Assembly: GCA_021740745.1 (NCBI GenBank)
Contig: JAIOZF010000013.1
Coordinates: 1 to 49,973, forward strand
Direction of reading: 5' to 3'
From: Crocinitomicaceae bacterium
Lineage (GTDB): Bacteria; Bacteroidota; Bacteroidia; Flavobacteriales_D; Crocinitomicaceae
Length of the DNA: 49,973 nucleotides
Shown: piece by piece, positions 16,331 through 26,251 of the stretch
Position numbering within the stretch: the first letter of the stretch is position 1
Layout: each line of letters begins with the position of its first letter
The notes under the pieces: model-generated
The model's database searches: none
What the model saw: only the letters and a program-made list of their open reading frames with translations
What the model was told of the DNA's origin: nothing
Program-made: the position numbers and the translations under genes

Positions 16331-16896
16331 TAAGAGTTGATTTTCCGTTTGCGATCTTCTACTTTCTTTGTGATTACATTAAAAAGTAACTTCGCATCTT
16401 TATCATTTAGTTTCCGTGCAAGTCGAATAACTTTACCTAAGTATTCAAATTCAACACGTTCTCCACCTTGTATCCATGGGGATGCTTCCCAAGCTGATTG
16501 AAATGAATGCGGTTTTGGTATAAAAAGGTTCATTTTCTTGATGTTTTCTAAATAATACGGGACTGATTTTCCATATTTTCGAATGGAACGCTTATAGTAA
16601 AATGCGACCTCATCAATTTTTATCAACTCCTTACCCCACATCATCCACATAAATGAACGGGTAACACGCACGGCATAATATGCCCAAAACGACATGAAAA
16701 CATAAATGATAATTTCCTCTTGTTCATTCAAATCAAAAGTGAAATATGACCAAACTACAGCGGCACCAATGGTGAACCACATGGCAACCCAAGCGCCCAT
16801 TGCGCCCTTTACCCATGTGATATTTTCAGGATAAATTACAATCGTCGTTTTGTTTTTGTCATCAACAAAGCTGATGCGCTCTCCAATCCATTTCAT
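16330..16896 (-). CDS. Conserved membrane protein of unknown function (188 aa)
   Basis: A 188-residue protein rich in tryptophan. Two hydrophobic segments (about 32-50 and 62-84) form a membrane hairpin. A C-terminal cytoplasmic-like basic domain (about 90-188) contains VPYYLENIKKMNLF and GGERVEFEYLGKVIRLARKL, resembling a small beta-rich PH-like domain; that resemblance is a guess. It is the first gene of a two-gene operon with the DUF2007 protein. A TACTTTTG element sits four bases before its ATG. Confidence 0.75.
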   Translation of the reverse strand: MKWIGERISFVDDKNKTTIVIYPENITWVKGAMGAWVAMWFTIGAAVVWSYFTFDLNEQEEIIIYVFMSFWAYYAVRVTRSFMWMMWGKELIKIDEVAFYYKRSIRKYGKSVPYYLENIKKMNLFIPKPHSFQSAWEASPWIQGGERVEFEYLGKVIRLARKLNDKDAKLLFNVITKKVEDRKRKINS

Positions 16897-16900
16897 GCCA

Positions 16901-16908
16901 CAAAAGTA
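16901..16908 (-). promoter_or_regulatory. TACTTTTG promoter element
   Basis: TACTTTTG on the minus strand, separated by only four bases from the ATG at 16896. If active, it implies a leaderless or almost leaderless transcript for the 188-residue membrane protein and its partner. Confidence 0.5.
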
Positions 16909-16934
16909 CTTAAATTTTCATCAAAATGAGACAA

Positions 16935-16961
16935 CAAAAAAGGGCGACAATCTGCCGCCCT
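16935..16961 (-). terminator. Rho-independent terminator of the Omp28-like gene
   Basis: AGGGCG (16941-16946) pairs with CGCCCT (16956-16961), and inner pairing continues with one mismatch. On the minus strand a T-run follows (A-run 16936-16941 on the plus strand). It lies 22 bases after the stop of the gene at 16983-19013. Confidence 0.85.
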
Positions 16962-16982
16962 CTTCTATATTCAGTTGATTAT

Positions 16983-19013
16983 TTATTGAATAATCAATCT
17001 TTTTGTAATTTTTTCATTGTTCACTGTTAACTCAACTAAGTAAACTCCTGAAGTCAATGTTCTTGTATCAATTGTTACTTCACTTGAACCATTTAATGAC
17101 CCATAGTTTCTAGCAGCAATTTCTTTACCAGCCATATCTAACAAACGCATTTCAACACTTGCCTCAGAAGTTAAGTTGATTCCAACAGTTGTATACGTTG
17201 ATGCCGGGTTTGGATAAACTTTAAACATAGCATCAATCTGATCAGCATTCATCTCAGAAATACCAGCAGATGTTCCTGAAACATAACCATTGGTTACTGC
17301 CTCTGCGATTGTAGCCTTTCCTGCATTGTCAATTCTACCGTTTGGCGCAATCAACATACCGATGATGTGCATGTCATCTTCACTCCAAGCCGCAGGAAGA
17401 ACAAATGTAAAGTTTACCGTATGTAATTCTCCCGCTGCTACAGTTGCTGGGAAACTTCCAGCGAAACCACCAAATGAAGGAGCAATTTCTCTAGCCACAT
17501 GGTCATAAACCATTTGTGAAGCAGGAACTGTACTCGGCAATAACTCATAACCACCCATAACTCCATTGGCACCACCAGCATAAGCATTCGATTGTGCATA
17601 TCCCGTTGTTCCAGTAACACCATCTTCTGTTAATACACAAGCTATTTTATAATTGCTATTTGCTGCTGCTTGAAAATCAGCAGTAATTGAAACATTCAAT
17701 GTTCTTGTTCCAGCATCCCATGTTGCACCATTTTCTATGAAAGCCGTTGGAGCGATTTGCAAACGAGAGAAGAAATCTGTTGCCATTCCCGATGGATCTA
17801 CATCTGGACCACGGTCAACAAGTGCACTTGGGTAACCACCAATCAAAGTCCCAATACCTGTATCGTAAGTTGTTACCGCCATTGGATCATCATTGTGAAC
17901 TGCAATTCCAGCCCAAAAATCAGAATAATCGTTTTCATATAAATCCATGAAAACAGCTCCACGTGGACACCACTGACACCATGTACCAGTTGCTTCCTCA
18001 CCAACAACCATTTTTCCTAACGCAGGAACAACTGGAGCTACCATTGTTGAAGAAGCATCATCTGCTGCATCATCATCTTGACCGTTTCCGTTGATGTTAC
18101 TTACGGTGTAAGTCAAAACATTTGAACCTGCTACCAACGTAATAGGATTTGTCATTGTGAATGCTTGCTCAACCAATGAATTCATTGAAAGTGCTGAATA
18201 AGACTGATTGTAATCTATACCATTGTAATTACATGTAATATCAAAACTTGTAACAGGATTTACCCCTAAGTTTCTTACTTTAAATGAAGGTACAACTGAA
18301 TTTGTAGCAATATTCCCACCGTTAAATCCTGCAAAAGTCGTTGCAGCATTCAATACTGGTAAAACGTAAGGAGTAATTGTAGTTTCGAAATCATCTATGT
18401 AAAATTGAGAATCGAAAGGAGTATCTCCGTCTACTGGGAAAATATCAATTGCTTCAATTTGATTCACTGAATTAGAGAAATATCCAGCAGAAACGTTGTT
18501 AATAAATACTTCCCATTTGTTTATGTTGAAGTTAATTTCTAGACGGAAATTAAACCAAGATCCTTGCGGATAAGCTGCTGAAAAGCCTGCAACTTGATTA
18601 AATACTAGGGTTCCATTATCTCTAAAAAATGCATCAAGAGCATACGTATTTCCCATAACTGCAGTTTTCTGCAAATTGAAATAAGCTGCTTTACCTGAAT
18701 TTACTTTCATATTGAATTCCATCACAAATTGACCTGTGTTCAATACACCGAAATGACGCACTAAATCTACTGGACCACCTGTTGATGAAGTTGATGAGAA
18801 GTATAAAGAATTTGAAGGGCTAGAAGCATCCGCATTTGAAACGTTTACATCTTCAGCTGCGTTATATGGATTACTCCAAGTAGTCCAAGCACCAGCACTT
18901 TGCGGCCCTAGCTTTAAGCCTGGAGTATATGAATCGAAATTATCGAAAAATGTTTGAGAAAAAGTCGATGCAGAAAGCAATAAACTTAATCCGAAAAGTA
19001 ATTGTTTTTTCAT
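16983..19013 (-). CDS. T9SS-secreted Omp28-related protein with thioredoxin-like CQWC motif
   Basis: A 676-residue secreted protein. Signal peptide 1-20 (MKKQLLFGLSLLLSASTFSQ). Residues about 21-215 form a lectin/LamG-like beta-sandwich. A CARDB-like linker domain follows (about 220-325). An Omp28-related thioredoxin-fold domain (about 330-570) has a CQWC redox motif (C346/C349) in GTWCQWCPRG. The end is a type A T9SS sorting domain (KVYPNPASTYTTVGINL ... SGVYLVELTV, ending TKRLIIQ). The intact CxxC suggests extracellular disulfide chemistry, though the family's role is not established. It has its own terminator and is probably monocistronic. Confidence 0.85.
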   Translation of the reverse strand: MKKQLLFGLSLLLSASTFSQTFFDNFDSYTPGLKLGPQSAGAWTTWSNPYNAAEDVNVSNADASSPSNSLYFSSTSSTGGPVDLVRHFGVLNTGQFVMEFNMKVNSGKAAYFNLQKTAVMGNTYALDAFFRDNGTLVFNQVAGFSAAYPQGSWFNFRLEINFNINKWEVFINNVSAGYFSNSVNQIEAIDIFPVDGDTPFDSQFYIDDFETTITPYVLPVLNAATTFAGFNGGNIATNSVVPSFKVRNLGVNPVTSFDITCNYNGIDYNQSYSALSMNSLVEQAFTMTNPITLVAGSNVLTYTVSNINGNGQDDDAADDASSTMVAPVVPALGKMVVGEEATGTWCQWCPRGAVFMDLYENDYSDFWAGIAVHNDDPMAVTTYDTGIGTLIGGYPSALVDRGPDVDPSGMATDFFSRLQIAPTAFIENGATWDAGTRTLNVSITADFQAAANSNYKIACVLTEDGVTGTTGYAQSNAYAGGANGVMGGYELLPSTVPASQMVYDHVAREIAPSFGGFAGSFPATVAAGELHTVNFTFVLPAAWSEDDMHIIGMLIAPNGRIDNAGKATIAEAVTNGYVSGTSAGISEMNADQIDAMFKVYPNPASTYTTVGINLTSEASVEMRLLDMAGKEIAARNYGSLNGSSEVTIDTRTLTSGVYLVELTVNNEKITKRLIIQ

Positions 19014-19115
19014 GTAGTTGTTTTTTTTTGAGTTTTAACTTTCTAAAAGTACAATAAGAATTGCAATAAATGATCGATTAGTGAATTCAAACTTAGTGCA
19101 TTATTGAAATCCAAA

Positions 19116-20195
19116 CTATTTGAAGTATCTAAAATCTTGACCTTTTTGGATTGTTTGAAGCGTTTCATAGATCAATCTAATACAATTTTCCACGTCTTCT
19201 TTTCGAGCTGTTTCAACGGTTGTGTGCATATAACGGAGTGGCAAAGAAATCAACGCACTCGTCACTCCTTCGTTGGAATAAGCAAACGCATCTGTGTCTG
19301 TTCCGGTTGCACGTGAAGCAGCAGCGCGTTGGAAGGGGATTTTATTTTTTTCTGCAGTTGAAATAATCTGTTTCAATAAATTATTTTGCACCGCTGGTCC
19401 ATAGGTCAACACAGGACCATCACCTGATTTTAAATCACCATTTTCAATTTTATCGACCATTGGAGTATGTGTATCATGACAAACATCTGTAACAATTGCC
19501 ACATCTGGTTTGATGCGTTGAGCAATCATTTCAGCACCGCGAAGTCCTACCTCTTCTTGAACAGAATTTACAATGTATAAACCAAATGGCAATTTGATTT
19601 TCTTTTCGGATAAAAGTCGAGCAACTTCAGCAATCATAAATCCACCCATTCGATTATCTAGCGCTCGACCAACATACCTGTTTTTGTTCAGCATCATAAA
19701 TTCATCTTCAAAAGTCACTACGCAACCTACGTGAACACCTAATTTCTCCACTTCTTCTTTTGTGCTGCACCCACAATCTAAAAAGATGTTTTTCATGCTT
19801 GGGGCTTCGTCTTTGGTTTGACGCATGTGAATCGCTGGCCAACCGAAAATCGCTTTTACGATTCCTTTTTCAGTGTGAATATTTACTCTCTTCGAAGGTG
19901 CAATCATATGGTCAGACCCACCATTTCTTCGCAAGTAAATAAATCCTTCTTTGGTTATATAATGAACAAACCAGGAAATTTCATCGGCATGTGCTTCGAT
20001 TACAACTTTATATTCAGATTTTGGATTAATCACTCCCACAACAGAACCATAATTATCTGTAAAATACTCATCAATATATGGTTTAATATAGGATAACCAT
20101 AATTTCTGGCCTTCAGACTCAAAGCCCGTTGGACTCGGATTATTTAAATAGCTTTCTAGAAATTTTTCTGATTTTGAAGTGATAATTTTAGTCAT
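19116..20195 (-). CDS. M42 family metallopeptidase (dinuclear aminopeptidase)
   Basis: A 359-residue cytosolic aminopeptidase of family M42 (FrvX/PepA-like), removing N-terminal residues from peptides in a self-compartmentalised complex. The metal and catalytic set is complete: H69 and D71 in EAHADE, D180 in RALDNRMGG, the E214-E215 pair in QEEVGLRG, D237 in VTDVCHD and H324 in RYMHTTVE. There is no signal peptide. A TAGCTTTG element 20 bases upstream suggests its own promoter. It lies between two T9SS cargo genes, with no evident functional connection. Confidence 0.93.
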   Translation of the reverse strand: MTKIITSKSEKFLESYLNNPSPTGFESEGQKLWLSYIKPYIDEYFTDNYGSVVGVINPKSEYKVVIEAHADEISWFVHYITKEGFIYLRRNGGSDHMIAPSKRVNIHTEKGIVKAIFGWPAIHMRQTKDEAPSMKNIFLDCGCSTKEEVEKLGVHVGCVVTFEDEFMMLNKNRYVGRALDNRMGGFMIAEVARLLSEKKIKLPFGLYIVNSVQEEVGLRGAEMIAQRIKPDVAIVTDVCHDTHTPMVDKIENGDLKSGDGPVLTYGPAVQNNLLKQIISTAEKNKIPFQRAAASRATGTDTDAFAYSNEGVTSALISLPLRYMHTTVETARKEDVENCIRLIYETLQTIQKGQDFRYFK

Positions 20196-20215
20196 GACTG
20201 TTTTTTAGCTTTCTA

Positions 20216-20223
20216 CAAAGCTA
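20216..20223 (-). promoter_or_regulatory. TAGCTTTG promoter element of the M42 peptidase gene
   Basis: TAGCTTTG on the minus strand, ending 20 bases before the ATG at 20195. No well-placed TTG upstream. Confidence 0.45.
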
Positions 20224-20291
20224 GTTATCCGTGTCTCAGATAAAAATGAAGGGTAAGAAACTTACTTACTACTGATTGTGGAAAGCGAAAT

Positions 20292-23200
20292 CTACCTCAA
20301 AAGAGTAACGTTTCCTTTGATGATGGATTCTTGTCCATCGACACAGATTGCCTTTAAGTAATAATCGTACACATCTGGATCCATAGCTTTTCCTCTAAAT
20401 GTTCCATCCCACCCAGACAAACGATTAAATGACTCAAAAACCATTTCACCCCAACGGTCAAATACTCTAAATACCATTTCTTCAACAAGTGGACCACGAA
20501 CATAGAGTACATCGTTTTCATTATCACCATTTGGAGTAAATGCATTCGGAACAAAAACATATGGTTCATCACAAATAAAACCATAAGCTTTCACTAAAAC
20601 AGTATCCGATTGTGTACAAATTCCATCTGTTACCGAGAATGTATAAATTGTGGTTTGATCAACTTGAACACTTGTTTGTTGCATTGATGGATTGGTTACA
20701 CCTGTTGTTGGTGTCCAAGAATACGTATATCCTGCCGGCTGACCAATTAAGGTAGTTGTACCACCTTGAGGAACGGTGTATTCAGATGCTGTGGCAATCA
20801 CAGAACCAGTGGGAATCGAACTGACTGAGATTAATATTGAGTCCTCCACTACACAGCCATTCGTTGCAGAAGCAGTCACATGAATATACTGAGTCGTTAT
20901 TGGATCAACCAATACAATATTAGTTGAAGAGGGCGTTACGATTTCTGAAGCAGGTGACCATGCATACGTAAATACAATCGCAGGATTTGCATTGACCGCA
21001 GTTATCAGTGTGTTTTCTCCCTGACAAATGGTTTGATCAGCACTTAAGGTTAAATCAGAACCAATAAAATTGACGACGACACTATCTATTTCCGAACACC
21101 CTGCGTTTCCGGCCATGCAATAATACGTTATTGGACCAGGCGGAGTAATTGTTAGCGTGGAATCAGCAACAGAAGCATTCAAGGTATCTGTAAAGTTAAT
21201 GTTAGATGACCAAATAAAATAAGTTGCCGTACCATTGCTATTCGCAGTTAAAGTGATTGGTACAGGCACACACAATTGCATATCTGCATCTGCTGAAATT
21301 TCAATTGAATCGGTCACCGTAATTTGCAAAAACGCTGTGTCAGTTAGCAAGCAAATGCTATCAGTCACGTAAAGAAAAATATCATAAACACCCGGTGTAT
21401 CATACACCATCGTTGGATTAAAAATTATGGAAGAAGTATCTCCATTTCCAAAATCCCATAAGTAAGAGTCTGAATCGGTTGAAAAATTATCAAATGTTAC
21501 TTCAAATGTCGCGCAACCAAGATTATTGTCAACTGTAAATTCAGCACTTGGTATTAATTCGAAATCAAATTTAAAAACGATATTGTTGCAATTTGAACTT
21601 AAGTTCGCATTCGACCAAGCACCGGCCGATGTTGGGAAATCCGAATGTCCACCGCAACCGCCGCAAACCGACTGATAAACAATACCATTTTTATCAAAAC
21701 GAGATGTTCCGCCGTCAACATGCTCTTGAGCTAAATTTCCTCCTAGATATGATCCATATAACAAGCCATTAAATTCACGTTCGATCACAAGTAAATAAAA
21801 ATCAAATCCATTTGGGGCTGTCGCTTGAAATGCATTGGCAGAAACGGGCATTCCTGAAAGTGGACTACTTTGTAAAATGTTTGCTCCCCATCCTGAAATG
21901 TACATGTTACCGCAAATATCAACAAGGAAAGCTGCTGGTGAGATGTTAAAATTTGCTCCTCCATTTCCAAAAACTGTCGAATTTAGATTTGTTGTTAATG
22001 TTGGATCTAACTTAATGACGTATTGGCTACTATTTGGATTTACAAAAACAGCATTGAAGACTGGAAAGGTTCCACCCGAGGATTGCCCCAAAATAAAGAC
22101 ATTGTCATTTCTATCTATTTCAACAAAAAAGGATTGATCATAATTTGAAGTTCCGATATAACTAGCATTCGTGACAATCGAACCAATGGGTGCTAATTTC
22201 ACCACAAATCCATCTGCTTTCCCACCATTATATCCCGCTTGCCAACCTCCTGTAGTATATTGTAAATTATTCGAACTCGTTCCACCCACAAAAAGAATAT
22301 TTTGACTTGAATCAATTTTCACCGAATAACAAGCATCATTGTCACTTCCTCCGTAATAACTTGACCATTGTAGTGTTGAAAGATTCGATGAAAGTTTAAA
22401 AACAACCCCATCCTGCATTCCAGCATTTGTAGGTTGAAAGGCATTCAACACAGGGAAATCAGTTGATCGTGAACAAGATGCTACCAAGCAATTCCCTGTT
22501 TGATCCAACATAATTTCTCCTCTAAACTGATCACCATAATTGGACGTTAAGGAATCATAAGCGGCAACTGAATTGTAAATTCCTGACGTAACTTTTGAAT
22601 TTACTCCATCATTTAAAGATCCGCCCATATAAGTAGACGCCATCAATGTTTGTCCATTTGCACTTATTTTAGCCACATAAATATCTGTTCCTTGATTGTT
22701 GAAATAAACACCATTGAAGTAGTGATTCGAATTTGGGGAACCTCCTCCATGCGCGGTTTGATAACCCCCAACAATTGGAAAATCAGTACTTGAAGTGGAT
22801 CCGTATAAATATAAATTATTGTTCTGATCACAAATCATACTTTGTGCTGTTTCCGTTCCGTCTATAGGTCCACCTCCACCAAGAAATGTCGTCCAAATCA
22901 TAGTTGTACCGTCAGGTGTGTACTTTGAAATGAAAGCGTCTGTTATTCCATACGTAGGATTTGTCGGTAATGTAAAAGTTGTACTAACATTGTAAGCGGT
23001 TGGATTCGGTGTTGGATATGCATTTCCATAAACCATTCCACCAGAATAGGCTGTCCCATCATAACCGTATGTCGCCGTCATTCCAAAATTATCTGTAACA
23101 GAACCAGAATAAGTCGCAAAAACTAAAATTGGATCAATCACTAAAATCGCAGACGGATTATAACTTCCTAACTGAAAACGAACGGTTTCACCTTCCAACA

Positions 23201-23867
23201 CAAAATCGCACTTTACCTCGCGTAGGTTTCCATTTACAATCTGATAAGCGTATGGTTTTTGCTCTATAATTTCACCCAAATCTGTCTTAACAACGAGATT
23301 TCCTTTTTTGTCAATCGCAATATTTCTATGTCCTGCATAGGTAAAAGAAATTTTACTGGGATCAGCTTTTGCTTGGACATGAAATTCATATTTTAATTGC
23401 TCTTGATCCTCAATTAATTTCAAATCTATACCATCATAAAATTCTTTTAGCACTGCTTCACCGTAACCCCTAACTTCTGATGCCCAGCGATCTTTATCGT
23501 TACCGATGAAATAATTATAATAGGCTTTTGTTGGATGTATTTTTTCAATCGATGAAACTTCGTTCGAACCATTAAAATTAAGGTGAACAACTGTTTGGCG
23601 AATTTGAGGTTCTTTCACATTGTCGCGTGGATTTCCATGTACTTCCTTTAAATCAGAAAAATCTTGTAAATGAAAAACGAATTTATGCTGCTGCACCCAT
23701 AGGTTTCCGCCAGAAAATTTAGACTTGAACAAAATTGGCTCAACCCATTGACCTTTATTCTCTATAAATGAATGAAGCGCAGAATGTTTATGCTCTATTT
23801 CTTGAGAAAACAGGTTTCCCACAACAAAGCAACAAAGAGTCCACAAAGTGATTAATCGAACTAGCAT
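20292..23867 (-). CDS. Large T9SS type B protein: DUF7948-like, SBBP repeats, PKD, CHU_C
   Basis: A 1191-residue secreted protein. Signal peptide (MLVRLITLWTLCCFVVGNLFSQ). The N-terminal domain starting FIENKGQWVEPILF is the DUF7948-type module that precedes SBBP beta-propeller repeats (about 245-710, with recurrent FISKYTPDG, STYMGGS and SYLGG motifs). A PKD domain follows (about 770-855, SYLWDFGNGDTS), then further Ig/PKD-like modules. A C-terminal CHU_C/gliding-associated type B sorting domain (last 95 residues, VPNAFTPNGDNENDVLYV, FDRWGEMVFES, ending VTLLR) completes it. It is surface-anchored or secreted by T9SS; ligand unknown. There is no later methionine near the signal, so the start is firm. 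Confidence 0.88.
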   Translation of the reverse strand: MLVRLITLWTLCCFVVGNLFSQEIEHKHSALHSFIENKGQWVEPILFKSKFSGGNLWVQQHKFVFHLQDFSDLKEVHGNPRDNVKEPQIRQTVVHLNFNGSNEVSSIEKIHPTKAYYNYFIGNDKDRWASEVRGYGEAVLKEFYDGIDLKLIEDQEQLKYEFHVQAKADPSKISFTYAGHRNIAIDKKGNLVVKTDLGEIIEQKPYAYQIVNGNLREVKCDFVLEGETVRFQLGSYNPSAILVIDPILVFATYSGSVTDNFGMTATYGYDGTAYSGGMVYGNAYPTPNPTAYNVSTTFTLPTNPTYGITDAFISKYTPDGTTMIWTTFLGGGGPIDGTETAQSMICDQNNNLYLYGSTSSTDFPIVGGYQTAHGGGSPNSNHYFNGVYFNNQGTDIYVAKISANGQTLMASTYMGGSLNDGVNSKVTSGIYNSVAAYDSLTSNYGDQFRGEIMLDQTGNCLVASCSRSTDFPVLNAFQPTNAGMQDGVVFKLSSNLSTLQWSSYYGGSDNDACYSVKIDSSQNILFVGGTSSNNLQYTTGGWQAGYNGGKADGFVVKLAPIGSIVTNASYIGTSNYDQSFFVEIDRNDNVFILGQSSGGTFPVFNAVFVNPNSSQYVIKLDPTLTTNLNSTVFGNGGANFNISPAAFLVDICGNMYISGWGANILQSSPLSGMPVSANAFQATAPNGFDFYLLVIEREFNGLLYGSYLGGNLAQEHVDGGTSRFDKNGIVYQSVCGGCGGHSDFPTSAGAWSNANLSSNCNNIVFKFDFELIPSAEFTVDNNLGCATFEVTFDNFSTDSDSYLWDFGNGDTSSIIFNPTMVYDTPGVYDIFLYVTDSICLLTDTAFLQITVTDSIEISADADMQLCVPVPITLTANSNGTATYFIWSSNINFTDTLNASVADSTLTITPPGPITYYCMAGNAGCSEIDSVVVNFIGSDLTLSADQTICQGENTLITAVNANPAIVFTYAWSPASEIVTPSSTNIVLVDPITTQYIHVTASATNGCVVEDSILISVSSIPTGSVIATASEYTVPQGGTTTLIGQPAGYTYSWTPTTGVTNPSMQQTSVQVDQTTIYTFSVTDGICTQSDTVLVKAYGFICDEPYVFVPNAFTPNGDNENDVLYVRGPLVEEMVFRVFDRWGEMVFESFNRLSGWDGTFRGKAMDPDVYDYYLKAICVDGQESIIKGNVTLLR

Positions 23868-23869
23868 TT

Positions 23870-23877
23870 CAAAAGTA
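23870..23877 (-). promoter_or_regulatory. TACTTTTG element next to the start codon
   Basis: TACTTTTG on the minus strand with only two bases before the ATG at 23867. As a -7 element it would place the mRNA start inside the coding sequence. Either the transcript is leaderless or the match is coincidental. Confidence 0.4.
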
Positions 23878-24050
23878 TGATTGACCTAAATTAATGAAAT
23901 TTAATTTTATAGACGAAAAAAACTGCATTCAGGTTAATTGAAAATGATAAGTTGAAAGAAAAATCACCTCAAGTCCTTTAATTACCTTAAAAACATTAAA
24001 TTCGTAATGCGACAAAAAAAGCGGCATTCAAACTTCTCAATTGTCTTCAA

Positions 24051-25007
24051 ATGAAAAACAGAATTACAGCACTTTTCGGTATCGATTACCCCCTAATCCA
24101 AGCTGGTATGATTTGGTGTTCCGGCTGGGAATTGGCCTCTGCGGTTTCAAATGCAGGTGGATTAGGAATTATTGGATCTGGATCCATGTATCCGGAAATT
24201 TTAGAAGAACAAGTTTTAAAATGCAAAGCAGCATCCGACAAACCTTTTGCAGTGAATTTACCCATGCTGTATCCCGATATTGAAAAACACATTGAAACCA
24301 TAATAAAACATAAAGTTCCGATTGTTTTTACTTCAGCTGGAAATCCAAAAACATGGACGGCACATCTGAAATCTCATGGAATTATCGTTGTGCATGTTGT
24401 ATCGAGTGTGAAATTTGCGTTAAAAGCTCAAGATGCTGGAGTTGATGCAGTGGTTGCTGAAGGTTTTGAAGCAGGCGGACACAATGGGCGTGATGAAACA
24501 ACCACGTTAGTCTTAATTCCCAAAGTAGCCAAGGAAATAACAATTCCATTAATTGCCGCTGGAGGAATTGGGACTGGTCGACAAATGCTGGCTGCAATGG
24601 CTTTGGGTGCTGATGCAGTTCAAATTGGAAGTCGTTTCGTTGCTACTCCGGAATCCAGCGCTCACCAGAATTTCAAAAATGTTGTTGTAAATGCGCAAGA
24701 GGGCGACACACAACTAACGTTAAAAGAATTAACGCCTGTTCGATTGGTAAAAAATGAGTTCTACCAACAATTGGAAAAAGCGTATGAGAATTGCGCCACA
24801 ACAGAAGAACTAATGCAAATTTTAGGTCGTGGAAGAGCGAAAAAAGGCATGTTTGAAGGAGATTTAGTGGATGGTGAATTAGAAATCGGTCAAGTTGCTA
24901 GTTTGATTGATGAAATTATCCCTGCAGCAGAAGTAGTCAAAGAAATTATGACAGAATATCAATTAGCTCGACAAGAATTACAAACCGAAAAATATTCATT
25001 TGAATGA
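24051..25007 (+). CDS. NAD(P)H-dependent flavin oxidoreductase / nitronate monooxygenase family
   Basis: A 318-residue FMN TIM-barrel enzyme. Visible are the strand DYPLIQAGM (12-20), the ASAVSNAGGLGIIGSGSM loop (about 29-46), H144 in AGGHNGRDE (catalytic-base position) and the phosphate-binding AAGGIGTGRQMLAAMALGADAV region (about 174-195). It is close to the FabK-like/NMO group, so it could be an enoyl-ACP reductase-type enzyme or a nitronate monooxygenase. It overlaps the first M16 peptidase gene by four bases (ATGA). Distinct from the paralogue at 3718-4692. Confidence 0.87.
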   Translation: MKNRITALFGIDYPLIQAGMIWCSGWELASAVSNAGGLGIIGSGSMYPEILEEQVLKCKAASDKPFAVNLPMLYPDIEKHIETIIKHKVPIVFTSAGNPKTWTAHLKSHGIIVVHVVSSVKFALKAQDAGVDAVVAEGFEAGGHNGRDETTTLVLIPKVAKEITIPLIAAGGIGTGRQMLAAMALGADAVQIGSRFVATPESSAHQNFKNVVVNAQEGDTQLTLKELTPVRLVKNEFYQQLEKAYENCATTEELMQILGRGRAKKGMFEGDLVDGELEIGQVASLIDEIIPAAEVVKEIMTEYQLARQELQTEKYSFE

Positions 25008-26251
25008 TTCATTTTGAACGATTTAAATTAAAAAATGGCTTAACTGTATTGTTCCACAAAGATGTAACAACTCCAATGGCAGTTGTGAACACTCTTTATA
25101 ACGTAGGAGCCCGCGATGAGTCTGAAGATAAGACAGGTTTTGCTCACCTATTCGAACATTTAATGTTTGGAGGTTCCGTGAACATTCCCGATTTCGATGC
25201 TCCCTTGCAAATGGCAGGTGGAGAAAGCAACGCATTCACGTCTAATGATATAACAAATTATTACGATGTACTTCCTGCTCATAACTTGGAAACAGCACTT
25301 TGGTTAGAAAGTGATCGTATGCTATCACTAGGTTTTACACCCAAAAGTTTAGAAGTGCAACGAAATGTTGTAATTGAAGAATTCAAGCAACGCTATTTAA
25401 ATCAACCTTACGGCAATGTTTGGCTTGAATTGCGACCTTTAGCTTATCGAGTTCATCCATATAAATGGGCAACCATAGGAAAAGAAATTTCGCACATTGA
25501 AGAAGCGGTAATGGAAGATGTTCAAGCATTTTTCAAAAAACATTACACGCCTTCAAATGCCATTTTATGTATCGCAGGAAACTTTGAACTGGAATACATT
25601 GAAGAAATGGTAAACAAATGGTATGGCGATATTCCTGCCGGAAATTTAAATTCTCGCATGCTACCATGTGAACCCGAACAAACTGAATTCAGAGAAAAAA
25701 TAATTGAAAGTAATGTCCCTGCCGATGCATTTTATTACGCATTCAAAATGGCTGAACGAAAAAATCAAGAATATTATTTAGCTGATATTCTTTCTGATGC
25801 ACTTGGGCGCGACAAATCATCTCGCTTGTACAATTCTTTGAAAAAAGATCAAAAATTAGTTTCAGAAATTGGTGCCTATATCACAGGTTCAATCGATAAT
25901 GGTTTATTGGTTATTTCAGGAAAATTAAACGAAGGCGTTTCATTCAATATGCTTGATAGAGCGCTTTGGGAAGAACTTGAAATCATCAAAAGCAAAGCGA
26001 TGCAAGAGGATGAGCTTGCTCGCTTAATGATAAAAATTCGCACTGCTAAGGAATTTCAAGACCAGGGCTTATTGAATAGAGCAATGAACTTGTGCATTTT
26101 TGAGTTATTGGGAGACGCCAACGGAATCAATGAAGAACATGAAATTTATCATGCGATTCGACCTCATCATATTTTAGAAGCAGCGAAGACAATTCTTCAA
26201 CCAAGAAACTGCTCATTACTGAAAGTTAAAGCCACTTCAAATGTTGAATAG
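25004..26251 (+). CDS. M16 family zinc peptidase, catalytic subunit
   Basis: A 415-residue M16 (pitrilysin/processing-peptidase-like) protease. The inverted zinc motif HLFEH (H48, E51, H52) is intact in KTGFAHLFEHLMFGG, with the distal glutamate region NVVIEEFKQR further on. No signal peptide is visible, so it may be cytoplasmic or secreted by an unknown route. It overlaps the upstream flavin oxidoreductase by four bases and the downstream M16 partner by eleven. Bacterial two-gene M16 pairs typically form a heterodimer in which only this subunit binds zinc. Confidence 0.92.
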   Translation: MIHFERFKLKNGLTVLFHKDVTTPMAVVNTLYNVGARDESEDKTGFAHLFEHLMFGGSVNIPDFDAPLQMAGGESNAFTSNDITNYYDVLPAHNLETALWLESDRMLSLGFTPKSLEVQRNVVIEEFKQRYLNQPYGNVWLELRPLAYRVHPYKWATIGKEISHIEEAVMEDVQAFFKKHYTPSNAILCIAGNFELEYIEEMVNKWYGDIPAGNLNSRMLPCEPEQTEFREKIIESNVPADAFYYAFKMAERKNQEYYLADILSDALGRDKSSRLYNSLKKDQKLVSEIGAYITGSIDNGLLVISGKLNEGVSFNMLDRALWEELEIIKSKAMQEDELARLMIKIRTAKEFQDQGLLNRAMNLCIFELLGDANGINEEHEIYHAIRPHHILEAAKTILQPRNCSLLKVKATSNVE

